DNA from: Caldimonas mangrovi
GTDB taxonomy: Bacteria; Pseudomonadota; Gammaproteobacteria; Burkholderiales; Burkholderiaceae_C
Direction: 5' to 3'
Assembly: GCF_023721835.1 (NCBI RefSeq)
Contig: NZ_JAMKFE010000001.1
Coordinates: 1-64,000 of the forward strand
DNA length: 64,000 bases
Shown here: positions 45,290-52,624 of the stretch, piece by piece
Layout: the number at the start of each line of letters is the position of its first letter
How positions within the stretch are numbered: the stretch's first letter is position 1
Made by a program: the position numbers and the translations under genes
The notes under the pieces: generated by a model
Database searches by the model: none
What the model was told of the DNA's origin: nothing
The model's input: the letters and a program-made list of their open reading frames with translations, nothing else

Positions 45290-48064
45290 ATGAGCGACAA
45301 AATCCTGCTGCTGGTCGACGGTTCCAGCTACCTCTACCGCGCCTTCCATGCGTTGCCTGACCTGCGCGGCCCGGGCGGCGTGCCGACCGGGGCGATCCAC
45401 GGCATGGTCGCGATGCTGCGCAAGCTGCGCGAGCAATTCCCGGCCGACCATGCCGCCTGCATCTTCGACGCCAAGGGGGACACCTTTCGCAACGAGTGGT
45501 ACGCCGGGTACAAGGCGCATCGTCCGCCGATGCCCGAGCCCCTGGCCGAGCAGATCGGCCCGATCCACGAGGTCGTCAAGCTGCTCGGGTGGCCGGTGCT
45601 GGAGGTGCCCGGCATCGAGGCCGACGACGTCATCGGCACGCTGAGCTGCGTCGGACGGCAAAGCGGGCACAAGGTGGTGGTGTCGACCGGCGACAAGGAC
45701 CTGGCGCAACTGGTCAACGATTCGGTCACGCTGATCAACACGATGAGCAACGAGACGCTGGACACGCCCGGCGTGCTGGCCAAGTTCGGCGTGCCGCCTG
45801 ATCGCATCGTCGACTACCTGACGCTGGTCGGCGACGCCGTCGACAACATCCCCGGCGTCGACAAGGTCGGGCCGAAGACGGCTGCCAAGTGGATCAGCGA
45901 ACATGGTTCGCTCGATGGCGTGATCGCCGCGGCCGACAAGATCAAGGGCGTCGCCGGCGAGAACCTGCGCCGCGCGCTGGACTGGCTGCCGCAGGGCAAG
46001 CGCCTCGTCACCGTGGTGACCGACTGTGACCTCGCCGGCCACGTGCTCGGCTGGCCAGGGCTCGATGCACTGCAGTTCAAGGAGGTCGACCGCCACGGCC
46101 TGCTCGACTTCTACGCCCGCTTCGGGTTCAAGACCTGGAAGCGCGAGCTGGAGGAGAGCCTGGGGGTCACGGCAGCGCCTGCGCCTCAGACGCCACCCGC
46201 GCAGGGGCAGACCGCCGACCTGTTCGGAGTCAGTGCTCCGGCGCCGCAGCCGGTCGGCGAGCGCGCCTACGAGACGGTGCTGAGCTTCGAGGCGCTCGAC
46301 GCATGGATCGCGAAGCTGCAGGCGGCACCGCTCGTCGCGCTCGATACCGAAACCGACTCGCTCGACGGCATGCGCGCACAGATCGTCGGCATCTCGTTCG
46401 CCGTGCGCCCCGGCGAGGCCGCCTATGTGCCGCTGCGCCACAGCTATGCCGATGCACCCGATCAACTGCCGTTCGACGAAGTGCTCGCACGGCTGAAGCC
46501 GTGGCTGGAGGACGAGACGCGGCCCAAGCTGGGCCAGCACGTCAAATACGACCTGCATGTGTTTGCGAACCACGGCATTGCGGTGCGCGGTTATGTGCAC
46601 GACACCATGCTCGAAAGCTATGTGCTGGAGGCGCACAAGCCGCACAGCCTGGACAGCCTTGCGCAACGGCATCTCGACCGCAAGGGGCTGTCGTACGAGG
46701 ACGTCTGCGGCAAGGGCGCCAGCCAGATCCCGTTCGCACAGGTCGAGGTCGCGCGTGCGTCCGACTATTCCTGCGAGGACAGCGAGATGGCCTTGCACGT
46801 GCACCAGACGCTGTGGCCGCACCTGGAAACCGAGCGGGGCCTGAAGTACGTGTACGAGCACATCGAGATGCCGACATCGGCGCTGCTGCTGCGCATCGAG
46901 CGCAACGGCGTGCTGATCGACGCCGGCCTGCTGGCGCGGCAGAGCCACGAGCTGGCGCAGCGCATCATGACACTGGAGGGCGAGGCGCACGAACTGGCCG
47001 GGCAGCCGTTCAACCTGGGCAGCCCCAAGCAGATCGGCGAGATCCTGTTCGGCAAGCTGCAGCTGCCGGTGGTCAAGAAGACGGCGAGCGGCGCGCCGTC
47101 GACCGACGAAGAGGTGCTGGAGAAGCTGGCCGAGGACTACCCGCTGCCGGCCAAGATCCTCGAGCACCGCGGCCTGTGCAAGCTCAAGGGCACGTACACC
47201 GACAAGCTGCCGCTGATGATCAACCCGTCCACCGGCCGCGTGCACACCACCTACGCGCAGGCGGTGGCGGTGACGGGCCGGCTGTCGAGCAACGACCCGA
47301 ACCTGCAGAACATCCCGATCCGCACGCCCGAGGGCCGGCGCATCCGCGAGGCCTTCATCGCGCCGCCCGGGCATGCGATCGTCTCGGCCGACTACTCGCA
47401 GATCGAGCTGCGCATCATGGCGCACATCTCGGGCGACGCGACGCTCATGCGCGCCTTCACCGAAGGCATGGACGTGCACCGCGCCACCGCGGCCGAGATC
47501 TTCAGCCTCGCGCCCGAGCAGGTGACGAGCGAGCAGCGCCGCTACGCCAAGGTCATCAACTTCGGCTTGATCTACGGCATGAGCGCGTTCGGCCTGGCGA
47601 GCAACCTCGGCATCGAGCAGAAGGCGGCGCGCGACTACATCGACCGCTACTTCCAGCGCTACCCGGACGTGAAGCGCTACATGGACGAGACGCGCGCCTC
47701 GGCCAAGGACAAGGGATATGTCGAGACGGTGTTCGGCCGCCGGCTGTGGCTGCCGGAGATCAACAGCCCGAACGGCCCGCGCCGCGGCGGCGCCGAGCGC
47801 GCGGCGATCAATGCGCCGATGCAGGGCACGGCCGCCGACCTGATCAAGCTGTCGATGATCGCGGTGCAGCGCGAGCTGGACGCCGCGGGCAAGCAGACCA
47901 GGATGGTGATGCAGGTGCACGACGAACTGGTGTTCGAGGTGCCGGAAGCCGAACTCGACTGGGTGCGCACCGAGGTGCCGCGCATCATGGCCGGGGTTGC
48001 CGAGCTGAAGGTGCCACTGGTGGCCGAGGTGGGCGTGGGGCCGAACTGGGACAAGGCGCATTAG
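45290..48064 (+). CDS. polA: DNA polymerase I
   Basis: A 924-residue repair polymerase. The 5'-3' exonuclease domain occupies about 1-290 (LLVDGSSYLYRAFHAL, EADDVIGTL, GDAVDNIPGVDKVGPKTA). The 3'-5' exonuclease (about 320-510) keeps its catalytic Asp and Glu in ALDTETDSLDG near 351, so proofreading should be active. The polymerase domain has DYSQIELRIMAHISGD (about 700), YAKVINFGLIYGMSAFGLA and VHDELVFEV (about 875). Start MSDKILLLVDGSS is the usual one; the frame upstream is antisense to DUF2782. A REP-like repeat follows the stop codon directly. Confidence 0.98.
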   Translation: MSDKILLLVDGSSYLYRAFHALPDLRGPGGVPTGAIHGMVAMLRKLREQFPADHAACIFDAKGDTFRNEWYAGYKAHRPPMPEPLAEQIGPIHEVVKLLGWPVLEVPGIEADDVIGTLSCVGRQSGHKVVVSTGDKDLAQLVNDSVTLINTMSNETLDTPGVLAKFGVPPDRIVDYLTLVGDAVDNIPGVDKVGPKTAAKWISEHGSLDGVIAAADKIKGVAGENLRRALDWLPQGKRLVTVVTDCDLAGHVLGWPGLDALQFKEVDRHGLLDFYARFGFKTWKRELEESLGVTAAPAPQTPPAQGQTADLFGVSAPAPQPVGERAYETVLSFEALDAWIAKLQAAPLVALDTETDSLDGMRAQIVGISFAVRPGEAAYVPLRHSYADAPDQLPFDEVLARLKPWLEDETRPKLGQHVKYDLHVFANHGIAVRGYVHDTMLESYVLEAHKPHSLDSLAQRHLDRKGLSYEDVCGKGASQIPFAQVEVARASDYSCEDSEMALHVHQTLWPHLETERGLKYVYEHIEMPTSALLLRIERNGVLIDAGLLARQSHELAQRIMTLEGEAHELAGQPFNLGSPKQIGEILFGKLQLPVVKKTASGAPSTDEEVLEKLAEDYPLPAKILEHRGLCKLKGTYTDKLPLMINPSTGRVHTTYAQAVAVTGRLSSNDPNLQNIPIRTPEGRRIREAFIAPPGHAIVSADYSQIELRIMAHISGDATLMRAFTEGMDVHRATAAEIFSLAPEQVTSEQRRYAKVINFGLIYGMSAFGLASNLGIEQKAARDYIDRYFQRYPDVKRYMDETRASAKDKGYVETVFGRRLWLPEINSPNGPRRGGAERAAINAPMQGTAADLIKLSMIAVQRELDAAGKQTRMVMQVHDELVFEVPEAELDWVRTEVPRIMAGVAELKVPLVAEVGVGPNWDKAH

Positions 48065-48068
48065 ATGG

Positions 48069-48146
48069 GCCACCCCGACCGGCTGCGCCGGCCCCTCAAG
48101 GGGCGACACCGGCGGACCGGCTGAGCCGGCTCCGCGGTGTCACTCG
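48069..48146. repeat. REP-like intergenic repeat, copy B
   Basis: An inverted near-identical copy of the unit at 19471, placed 4 bases after polA. It has the same blocks in reverse: GGCCACCCCGACCGG, GCCCCTCAAGGGGCGACACC, and a CCGGCTGAGCCGG hairpin ending GGTGTCACTCG. A partial, more diverged relative (AGGGGCGACACCGGCG through GCGGATCCGAAGCG) follows at about 48205-48270. Confidence 0.7.
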
Positions 48147-48294
48147 AAATGGTGGTGCGCGGGCGCGCCGCTCGCGAATGTTCATGAGGAGCGCATTCAG
48201 GCGCCCCAGGGCGCTTCGCGTGCCTCTCTAGGGGCGACACCGGCGCGACGGACAAGCGGATCCGAAGCGTGTGGGCGGGTGGCCCGCGGCCGGC

Positions 48295-48310
48295 GGGCAC
48301 GTGGCCTGCA
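48295..48310 (+). promoter_or_regulatory. Weak sigma-54 promoter candidate before the YihY gene
   Basis: GGGCAC-GTGGC-CTGCA keeps the -24 GG and -12 GC at the right spacing, with one mismatch in the -12 block. However, the predicted start of transcription would fall almost at the ATG at 48322, so either the mRNA is leaderless, translation starts at the in-frame ATG at 48412, or the match is chance. Confidence 0.3.
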
Positions 48311-48321
48311 CATGTCTCGGT

Positions 48322-49281
48322 ATGGAACTTTCTGCATGGCGGCAGCGGGTGTGGAGCCATGTGCCGCAGCGGCTGCAACGACCGCTGTCGCTGGGCGCGA
48401 GAGCGGTGCAGATGTGGCTGGATGAACTGGGGCCGCAGCTGGGGGCTTCGATCGCGTTCTATGCGATGTTCGCGTTGGCGCCGCTGCTGGTGGTGGCGAT
48501 CACGCTGGCGGGAGCCTTCTTCGGGCCGGAGGCGGCTCGGGGGCAGATCGTCGGCGAGATCCAGGGGCTGGTCGGTGTCAATGCGGCGCGCAGCATCGAG
48601 GTGATGATCGAGTCTTCCTGGCGCAGCGAAGGCAGCGGTCTGGCCGGCATGCTGGGCATGGCGGCGCTGCTGCTCGGTGCCAGCGGCGTGTTCGTGGCTC
48701 TGCGCAACGCGCTGAACCGGTTGGGCCGGTTGCCCGAGATGCCTTCGGGCGTCGGGGCCTTCGTGCGGGCTCGGCTGGTGGCCTTCGCGCTGGTGCTCGG
48801 CTTCGGCTTCCTGGCGATCGTCTCGCTGCTGGCCAGTGCGGCATTGGCCGCCGTGGGGGCCTATCTGTCGGGGCGCTATCCGCCACTGGCGCCGGCCATT
48901 GCGGCGATGGACATCGTTGTTTCGTCGCTGGTGCTGACTTTCGGCTTCGCGGCGTTGCTGCGCTGGCTGCCGGAGTCGCCGCCGGGCTGGCATGCGGTGT
49001 TCGTCGGCGCGGCGGCGAGCGCGGTGCTGTTCGCGGTCGGCAAGCACCTGATCGGGCTGTACCTCGGCCGTGCCGGTGTGGCATCGAGCTACGGCGCCGC
49101 GGGCTCCTTCGTGGTCGTGATGCTGTGGGTTTACTACTCTTCGCAGATCCTGCTGTTGGGCGCGGCGCTGGCCTGGACCGTCGACGGCGCACAGCTGCGT
49201 CCTCGGCTCAACGAGGACGGCACGCCATCGCGCGACCCTGTCGCGGCGGGCACTTCGGGTCGCCGTTCAAGCGTGCGTTGA
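48322..49281 (+). CDS. YihY/virulence factor BrkB-family membrane protein
   Basis: A 319-residue protein with six predicted membrane segments. Family marks: LGASIAFYAMFALAPLLVVAI (about 39-59 in part), FGPEAARGQIVGEIQGLVG, and GAAGSFVVVMLWVYYSSQILLLGA near 270. These inner-membrane proteins were once called ribonuclease BN by mistake; their function is not settled. The C-terminal tail is polar. It converges with the sigma-54 response-regulator gene, overlapping by 15 bases, and opens the sigma-54 island. Confidence 0.88.
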   Translation: MELSAWRQRVWSHVPQRLQRPLSLGARAVQMWLDELGPQLGASIAFYAMFALAPLLVVAITLAGAFFGPEAARGQIVGEIQGLVGVNAARSIEVMIESSWRSEGSGLAGMLGMAALLLGASGVFVALRNALNRLGRLPEMPSGVGAFVRARLVAFALVLGFGFLAIVSLLASAALAAVGAYLSGRYPPLAPAIAAMDIVVSSLVLTFGFAALLRWLPESPPGWHAVFVGAAASAVLFAVGKHLIGLYLGRAGVASSYGAAGSFVVVMLWVYYSSQILLLGAALAWTVDGAQLRPRLNEDGTPSRDPVAAGTSGRRSSVR

Positions 49282-50670
49282 ATTGTCGCGGCCGTTGGAG
49301 GGCCCGCCTTTCGGCGGCGCTGCGCGTGCCTTGTCCTTCATGGCATAGACCTCGAGCCGGTTGTACAGCGTCTTCAGGCTGATGCCGAGCACCTCGGCAG
49401 TGCGGCGCTTGACGTTGCCGCAGCGCTCCAGCGTCGCCATCGTCACGCGGCGCTCCACTTCGTCGAGCGGTGTGCCGATACGGATGCTGATCACGTCCGA
49501 TCGGCTCTCGTCGACGGAGTCGGATTCGGGCGTCTCGAGACCCTCGACGACGTCGTCGGCCAGGATGTAGGCGCGCTGCACGTAATTCCTCAGTTCGCGC
49601 ACGTTGCCGCTCCAGCTGCGCTCGTAGAGCCTCGCGATGGCCTCGGGCGAGAAGGTCTTGTGCGTGCCCTCCTGGCGGTTGAGTTCGGCCAGGAAGTGCC
49701 GCGCAAGCATTTCGATGTCGTTGCCGCGTTCGCGCAAGGGCGGCAGGTGCACCGGGAACACATTGAGCCGGTGATAGAGATCGTCGCGCAGGCGGCCGTC
49801 GGCCACCGCCTTCTCGGGGTTGCGATTGGTGGCGCCGATCATGCGCACGTCGGTCGAGATGGCCTGTGTCGTGCCCACACGCGCGAAGGCGCCTGTCTCG
49901 AGCACTCGCAACAGCTTGACCTGCAGCTCCATCGGCATCTCGGTCACCTCGTCCAGCAGCAAGGTGCCGCCGTTGGCACGCTCGAAGAAGCCGATGTGCT
50001 GGCGGTCGGCGCCGGTGAAGCTGCCCTTCTCGTGGCCGAACAGTTCGCTTTCGATCAACTGGGGCGAGATGGCGCCACAGTTCACGGCAAGAAAGGGCGA
50101 GCGGCGGCGTCGGCTGAGGTCATGGATCGTCTGCGCCGCCAGCTCCTTGCCGGTGCCGCTTTCGCCGATCAGCAGCACCGTGGCCGACGTCGGCGCGACG
50201 CGGGCCAGCTTGTCGTACAGCGACTGCATCGCGGGCGAACCGCCCAGCAGCAGCCCGAAGCGGCCGGCCTTGCGCAGCTCGCCGCGCAACTCGCCGATTT
50301 CGTGGCGCAGGTCGGCTTCCTGCGGCTGGCGCTGCAGGATCGAACGCAGGCGCTCGACGTCGAGCGGCTTGACGAGATAGTCGGTCGCCCCCAGGCGCAA
50401 CGCCTCCACGACGCTGTCCACCGAGGCATGTCCGGTGATCGCCACCACCTCGGTCTGCACCGGCGCCTCCAGGTCGTGTACCAGCTGCAGCCCGCTGCCG
50501 TCGGGCAACTGCAGGTCCGTCAGCAGCACGTCGGGCTGCTGGCGCACCAACTGAACGCGGGCCGCGCGCAGCGACTCGGCGGTGGCCACCGTGCAGCCTT
50601 CGGCCGCCGCGACTTCGGCCATCCAGGCGAGCTCGTCGGGCGCGTCGTCGACGATCAGGACATGCGGCAC
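49267..50670 (-). CDS. NtrC-type sigma-54-dependent response regulator
   Basis: A 467-residue enhancer-binding protein. The receiver domain (about 1-118) has VLIVDD, phospho-acceptor Asp52 (LLTDLQLPDGSG) and YLVKPLD. The AAA+ domain (about 140-380) has Walker A GESGTGKE, the sigma-54 contact loop as GSFTGA (Ala changed to Ser) and Walker B GGTLLLDEV. A Fis-type helix-turn-helix ends the protein (NVKRRTAEVLGISLKTLYNRL). I chose GTG 50670, 4 bases after the BON gene stop, because the receiver begins there and the genes would be coupled; sequence upstream in this frame is antisense-like. No histidine kinase is adjacent. Confidence 0.93.
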   Translation of the reverse strand: MPHVLIVDDAPDELAWMAEVAAAEGCTVATAESLRAARVQLVRQQPDVLLTDLQLPDGSGLQLVHDLEAPVQTEVVAITGHASVDSVVEALRLGATDYLVKPLDVERLRSILQRQPQEADLRHEIGELRGELRKAGRFGLLLGGSPAMQSLYDKLARVAPTSATVLLIGESGTGKELAAQTIHDLSRRRRSPFLAVNCGAISPQLIESELFGHEKGSFTGADRQHIGFFERANGGTLLLDEVTEMPMELQVKLLRVLETGAFARVGTTQAISTDVRMIGATNRNPEKAVADGRLRDDLYHRLNVFPVHLPPLRERGNDIEMLARHFLAELNRQEGTHKTFSPEAIARLYERSWSGNVRELRNYVQRAYILADDVVEGLETPESDSVDESRSDVISIRIGTPLDEVERRVTMATLERCGNVKRRTAEVLGISLKTLYNRLEVYAMKDKARAAPPKGGPSNGRDNSTHA

Positions 50671-50674
50671 GGCA

Positions 50675-51004
50675 TCAGTTGTTCGCCGGGCGCACGATGA
50701 TGTCGTTGCGCACGCCCTTGACATTCGGCACCTCGCCCGCGATCTCTGCGGCCTTGGCCTTCTCTGCCTGGCTCGCGGCAAAGCCGGACAGCTGCACGAC
50801 GCCGTCCTGCGTCTCGACCTGCGTGCGCATCGCGCTGGCCACCGGGTCTTGCGCCAGGCGCGACTTGACGCGCGTGCTGATGGTCTTGTCGTCGACATAT
50901 TCGCCGACGCTGCTCTGTCCGCTGGTCACGGCGCAGCCCGTCGTGACGGCCACGGCGCCGATGGCGGTGATCAGGATGGCGAGAATGCGCTGCTTGCTGT
51001 TCAT
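50675..51004 (-). CDS. BON-domain lipoprotein
   Basis: A 109-residue exported protein. The signal peptide ends in a lipobox (AVAVTTGCAVTSG), and one BON domain follows (DDKTISTRVKSRLAQDP, VETQDGVVQLSGFAAS, VPNVKGVRNDIIVR). BON domains bind membrane lipid and stabilise the envelope under osmotic or other stress (OsmY, DolP). AGGAG lies before ATG 51004. It is the first gene of an operon with the NtrC-type regulator, preceded by a good sigma-54 promoter. Confidence 0.9.
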   Translation of the reverse strand: MNSKQRILAILITAIGAVAVTTGCAVTSGQSSVGEYVDDKTISTRVKSRLAQDPVASAMRTQVETQDGVVQLSGFAASQAEKAKAAEIAGEVPNVKGVRNDIIVRPANN

Positions 51005-51062
51005 GTTCACTCCTAGTCGTTGGGGTCGGCCGCACGGCGCAGCGCCGCCGGCCGACGGATGA

Positions 51063-51079
51063 CGCAATGGACGTGCCCG
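51063..51079 (-). promoter_or_regulatory. Sigma-54 promoter of the BON/response-regulator operon
   Basis: On the minus strand CGGGCAC-GTCCA-TTGCG matches the consensus TTGGCAC-N5-TTGCW with GGCAC, TTGC and exact spacing. Transcription would begin near 51052, giving a leader of about 48 bases before the BON start at 51004. It overlaps the very end of the upstream hemerythrin gene's downstream spacer. Confidence 0.65.
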
Positions 51080-51086
51080 CCACGCG

Positions 51087-51653
51087 TCAACGAGCGGGCT
51101 TGGCCTGGGCGGGCGCTGCCGCGCCGCGCGCTTCCGGCGGCACCGCCTGCGCGGCTTGCTCGTCCGCCTCTTCGGAGGCGAGACCCAGCTCCGACTCGAG
51201 TTCCATGCGGCGTGCCAGCATCTCCTCGAGCACGCCGTCCCAGTCGATCTTCGAGCGGCCGAGCTGTTCGAACATCTCGCCTTCCTCTTCCTTCACGTGA
51301 TGCTTGATGTACTCGCCCAGCACCGTGAAGGTGGCGGCGAACTTCGGATCGTCGGGCGACAGGGTCTGAAGCTGCTCGATCAGCGTCTTGGCGCTGCCGT
51401 GCTCGACCTCGGCTTCCTCGATCAGGTCTTCCTCTTCGAGGCCGCTGCGTGCCGCAGGGTAGAAGACTTCTTCTTCCAGCCGCATGTGCAGCTGCAGCTC
51501 CTTGCAGGTCTGTACTGCCAGTTGCTGGCAGGCCTGCTCGTCGCCTTCCTGCTCCAGCTTCGAGAAGTCGCGGAAGGATTTCTTCGCGCGTTTGTGGTCT
51601 TCCTTCAGCATCTCGAAAACCTCGCTGCGCGAGCTTGCATTGGTACGGGCCAT
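51087..51653 (-). CDS. Hemerythrin HHE-domain protein
   Basis: A 188-residue cytoplasmic four-helix-bundle protein. Candidate di-iron ligands are in EMLKEDHKRAKKSFRDF, LHMRLEEEVFYPAA, EVEHGSAKTLIEQL and EYIKHHVKEEEGEMFEQL. Such HHE proteins bind oxygen or react with nitric oxide or peroxide, or repair iron centres. The C-terminal 35 residues are Ala/Glu/Pro-rich. ATG 51653 has TAGGAG upstream. A sigma-54 promoter lies about 55 bases before it, back to back with that of the divergent small gene. Confidence 0.88.
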   Translation of the reverse strand: MARTNASSRSEVFEMLKEDHKRAKKSFRDFSKLEQEGDEQACQQLAVQTCKELQLHMRLEEEVFYPAARSGLEEEDLIEEAEVEHGSAKTLIEQLQTLSPDDPKFAATFTVLGEYIKHHVKEEEGEMFEQLGRSKIDWDGVLEEMLARRMELESELGLASEEADEQAAQAVPPEARGAAAPAQAKPAR

Positions 51654-51706
51654 GTGTGCTCCTAGATGTCGTGGGGGCGCGTGACAAGCACGCGGTGCAA
51701 CACCAC

Positions 51707-51723
51707 AGCAACCGCTGTTCCAG
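51707..51723 (-). promoter_or_regulatory. Sigma-54 promoter of the hemerythrin gene
   Basis: On the minus strand CTGGAAC-AGCGG-TTGCT has the invariant GG and GC, a perfect TTGCT block and exact spacing; only the -24 C is changed to A. The start of transcription would be near 51695, about 42 bases before the ATG. Confidence 0.65.
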
Positions 51724-51735
51724 GGTGGTGCCGCC

Positions 51736-51752
51736 GGGGCACGGCACTTGCC
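51736..51752 (+). promoter_or_regulatory. Sigma-54 promoter of the small hydrophilic protein gene
   Basis: GGGGCAC-GGCAC-TTGCC keeps GGCAC, TTGC and the exact spacing of -24/-12 promoters. Transcription would start near 51763, about 21 bases before ATG 51784 and just ahead of its AAGGAG. It is only 12 bases from the hemerythrin promoter on the other strand. Confidence 0.6.
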
Positions 51753-51783
51753 GCTCCAGCAATAAGTTTTGCAAGGAGACGAG

Positions 51784-52059
51784 ATGTCCACCCACACTAG
51801 GCAGCAGCCCGGAACCGCGGATTCCGGCTCCCGTACGAAGACCGGAAACACCGCGTCGAACGTCGCCCACCGGCGCGTGCCGCGCCTGCCTCACGAGCGG
51901 GACGAGTCGGCGGACAGCCAGGAGCTGCAGGAGCCCGAACAGCACGGCCTGATGCAACAGGCGCACGATGATCTCCTGCAGGGCCTCGAGGACACCGATC
52001 GGGGCCCGGTGCTGGACAAGGTCTACCGCGAGAAGCTGAAGCAGCCGCGCAAGCGCTGA
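51784..52059 (+). CDS. Small hydrophilic protein of unknown function
   Basis: A 91-residue, strongly polar protein without signal peptide or membrane segment. The first half is rich in Ser, Thr, Arg and Gly (probably disordered). The second half is acidic and Gln-rich (SADSQELQEPEQHGLMQQAH, then DDLLQGLEDTDRGPVLDKVY) and probably helical. I do not recognise a family. AAGGAGACGAG before ATG 51784 is a strong ribosome binding site. It diverges from the hemerythrin gene with paired sigma-54 promoters, and a terminator-like hairpin follows at 52180. Confidence 0.7.
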   Translation: MSTHTRQQPGTADSGSRTKTGNTASNVAHRRVPRLPHERDESADSQELQEPEQHGLMQQAHDDLLQGLEDTDRGPVLDKVYREKLKQPRKR

Positions 52060-52179
52060 GCGTCCGGCATGGCGATGCGCCACGCTATGCAGACCGCAGC
52101 ATTTCTTGCGGCAAAGCCCACAAGCTGGCGAGCTTTTCGACTCTACAAACGCGAATTCGATGCAGTGCTGACACCGCGC

Positions 52180-52205
52180 CTGTCGCCGAGCGGCGACAGC
52201 TTTTC
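52180..52205 (+). terminator. Hairpin: terminator or enhancer site upstream of rpoN
   Basis: CTGTCGCC, a 4-base loop and GGCGACAG make a perfect 8-bp stem followed by CTTTTCC, 120 bases after the small hydrophilic protein gene. It can be a rho-independent terminator. As DNA it is also a TGTCGCC/GGCGACA palindrome about 165 bases before the rpoN -24/-12 promoter, a usual distance for an enhancer site of an NtrC-type activator. Confidence 0.5.
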
Positions 52206-52283
52206 CGCCGGAAAGTGATGGCGCTGCCACTGCACGGGAGGGGCTCCCACGTCGTGCTGGAAAACCCGTCGCGTTTTCCATCA

Positions 52284-52327
52284 TGCGACATGACTGATGC
52301 GCTTTGTAGCGCTCGCGATATGTCGTA
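52284..52327. promoter_or_regulatory. Possible activator site before the rpoN promoter
   Basis: TGCGACAT (52284-52291) and ATGTCGTA (52320-52327) are inverted with one mismatch and share the TGTCG/CGACA core with the hairpin at 52180. They lie 37-80 bases before the -24 element, where an enhancer-binding protein could sit. Evidence is limited to this symmetry. Confidence 0.3.
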
Positions 52328-52363
52328 ACGCAATCTGCCGATCACCGGCGCGTTCCTCATGCA

Positions 52364-52380
52364 TTGGCACAGGGGTTGCT
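52364..52380 (+). promoter_or_regulatory. Perfect sigma-54 promoter before rpoN
   Basis: TTGGCACAGGGGTTGCT matches the -24/-12 consensus TTGGCAC-N5-TTGCW at every defined base. Transcription would start near 52391, leaving a leader of about 230 bases before the sigma-54 gene. A 58-codon reading frame at 52448 lies in that leader. Confidence 0.85.
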
Positions 52381-52447
52381 CTAGAGGGAGTCGCTTGCCT
52401 GCGATGCATGGTCGCTTTTCTCTCTGCACGACGCAGGCTTTCGACCC

Positions 52448-52624
52448 ATGGCGATCACATTCACCGACACAAAAGACAACCGGTTCCACGGCGCGGTGAC
52501 GCTCCGTCAGGCCTGCCGCCGCACCGGCTGCGGGGACCCCGTGTCGGTGCCGATCCTCGCTCATCCACATGTGCGGCCCGCCGGAGCGCAAGCGGCGGGC
52601 CCTTTCCCCGGGAGGACTGCATGA
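52448..52624 (+). CDS. Possible 58-residue leader ORF overlapping the rpoN start
   Basis: An ATG-started frame of 58 codons in the rpoN leader (MAITFTDTKDNRFHGAVTLR...) whose TGA overlaps the rpoN ATG (ATGA). The overlap is what one expects for translational coupling, but the ribosome binding site is weak and rpoN has its own GGGAGGA. The peptide resembles nothing I know. It may be a chance frame in a long leader. Confidence 0.25.
   Translation: MAITFTDTKDNRFHGAVTLRQACRRTGCGDPVSVPILAHPHVRPAGAQAAGPFPGRTA

Noticed and set aside
45281-48109. A 942-codon minus-strand open frame opposite polA
   Set aside because: It mirrors polA codon for codon and has no ribosome binding site or domain signature.
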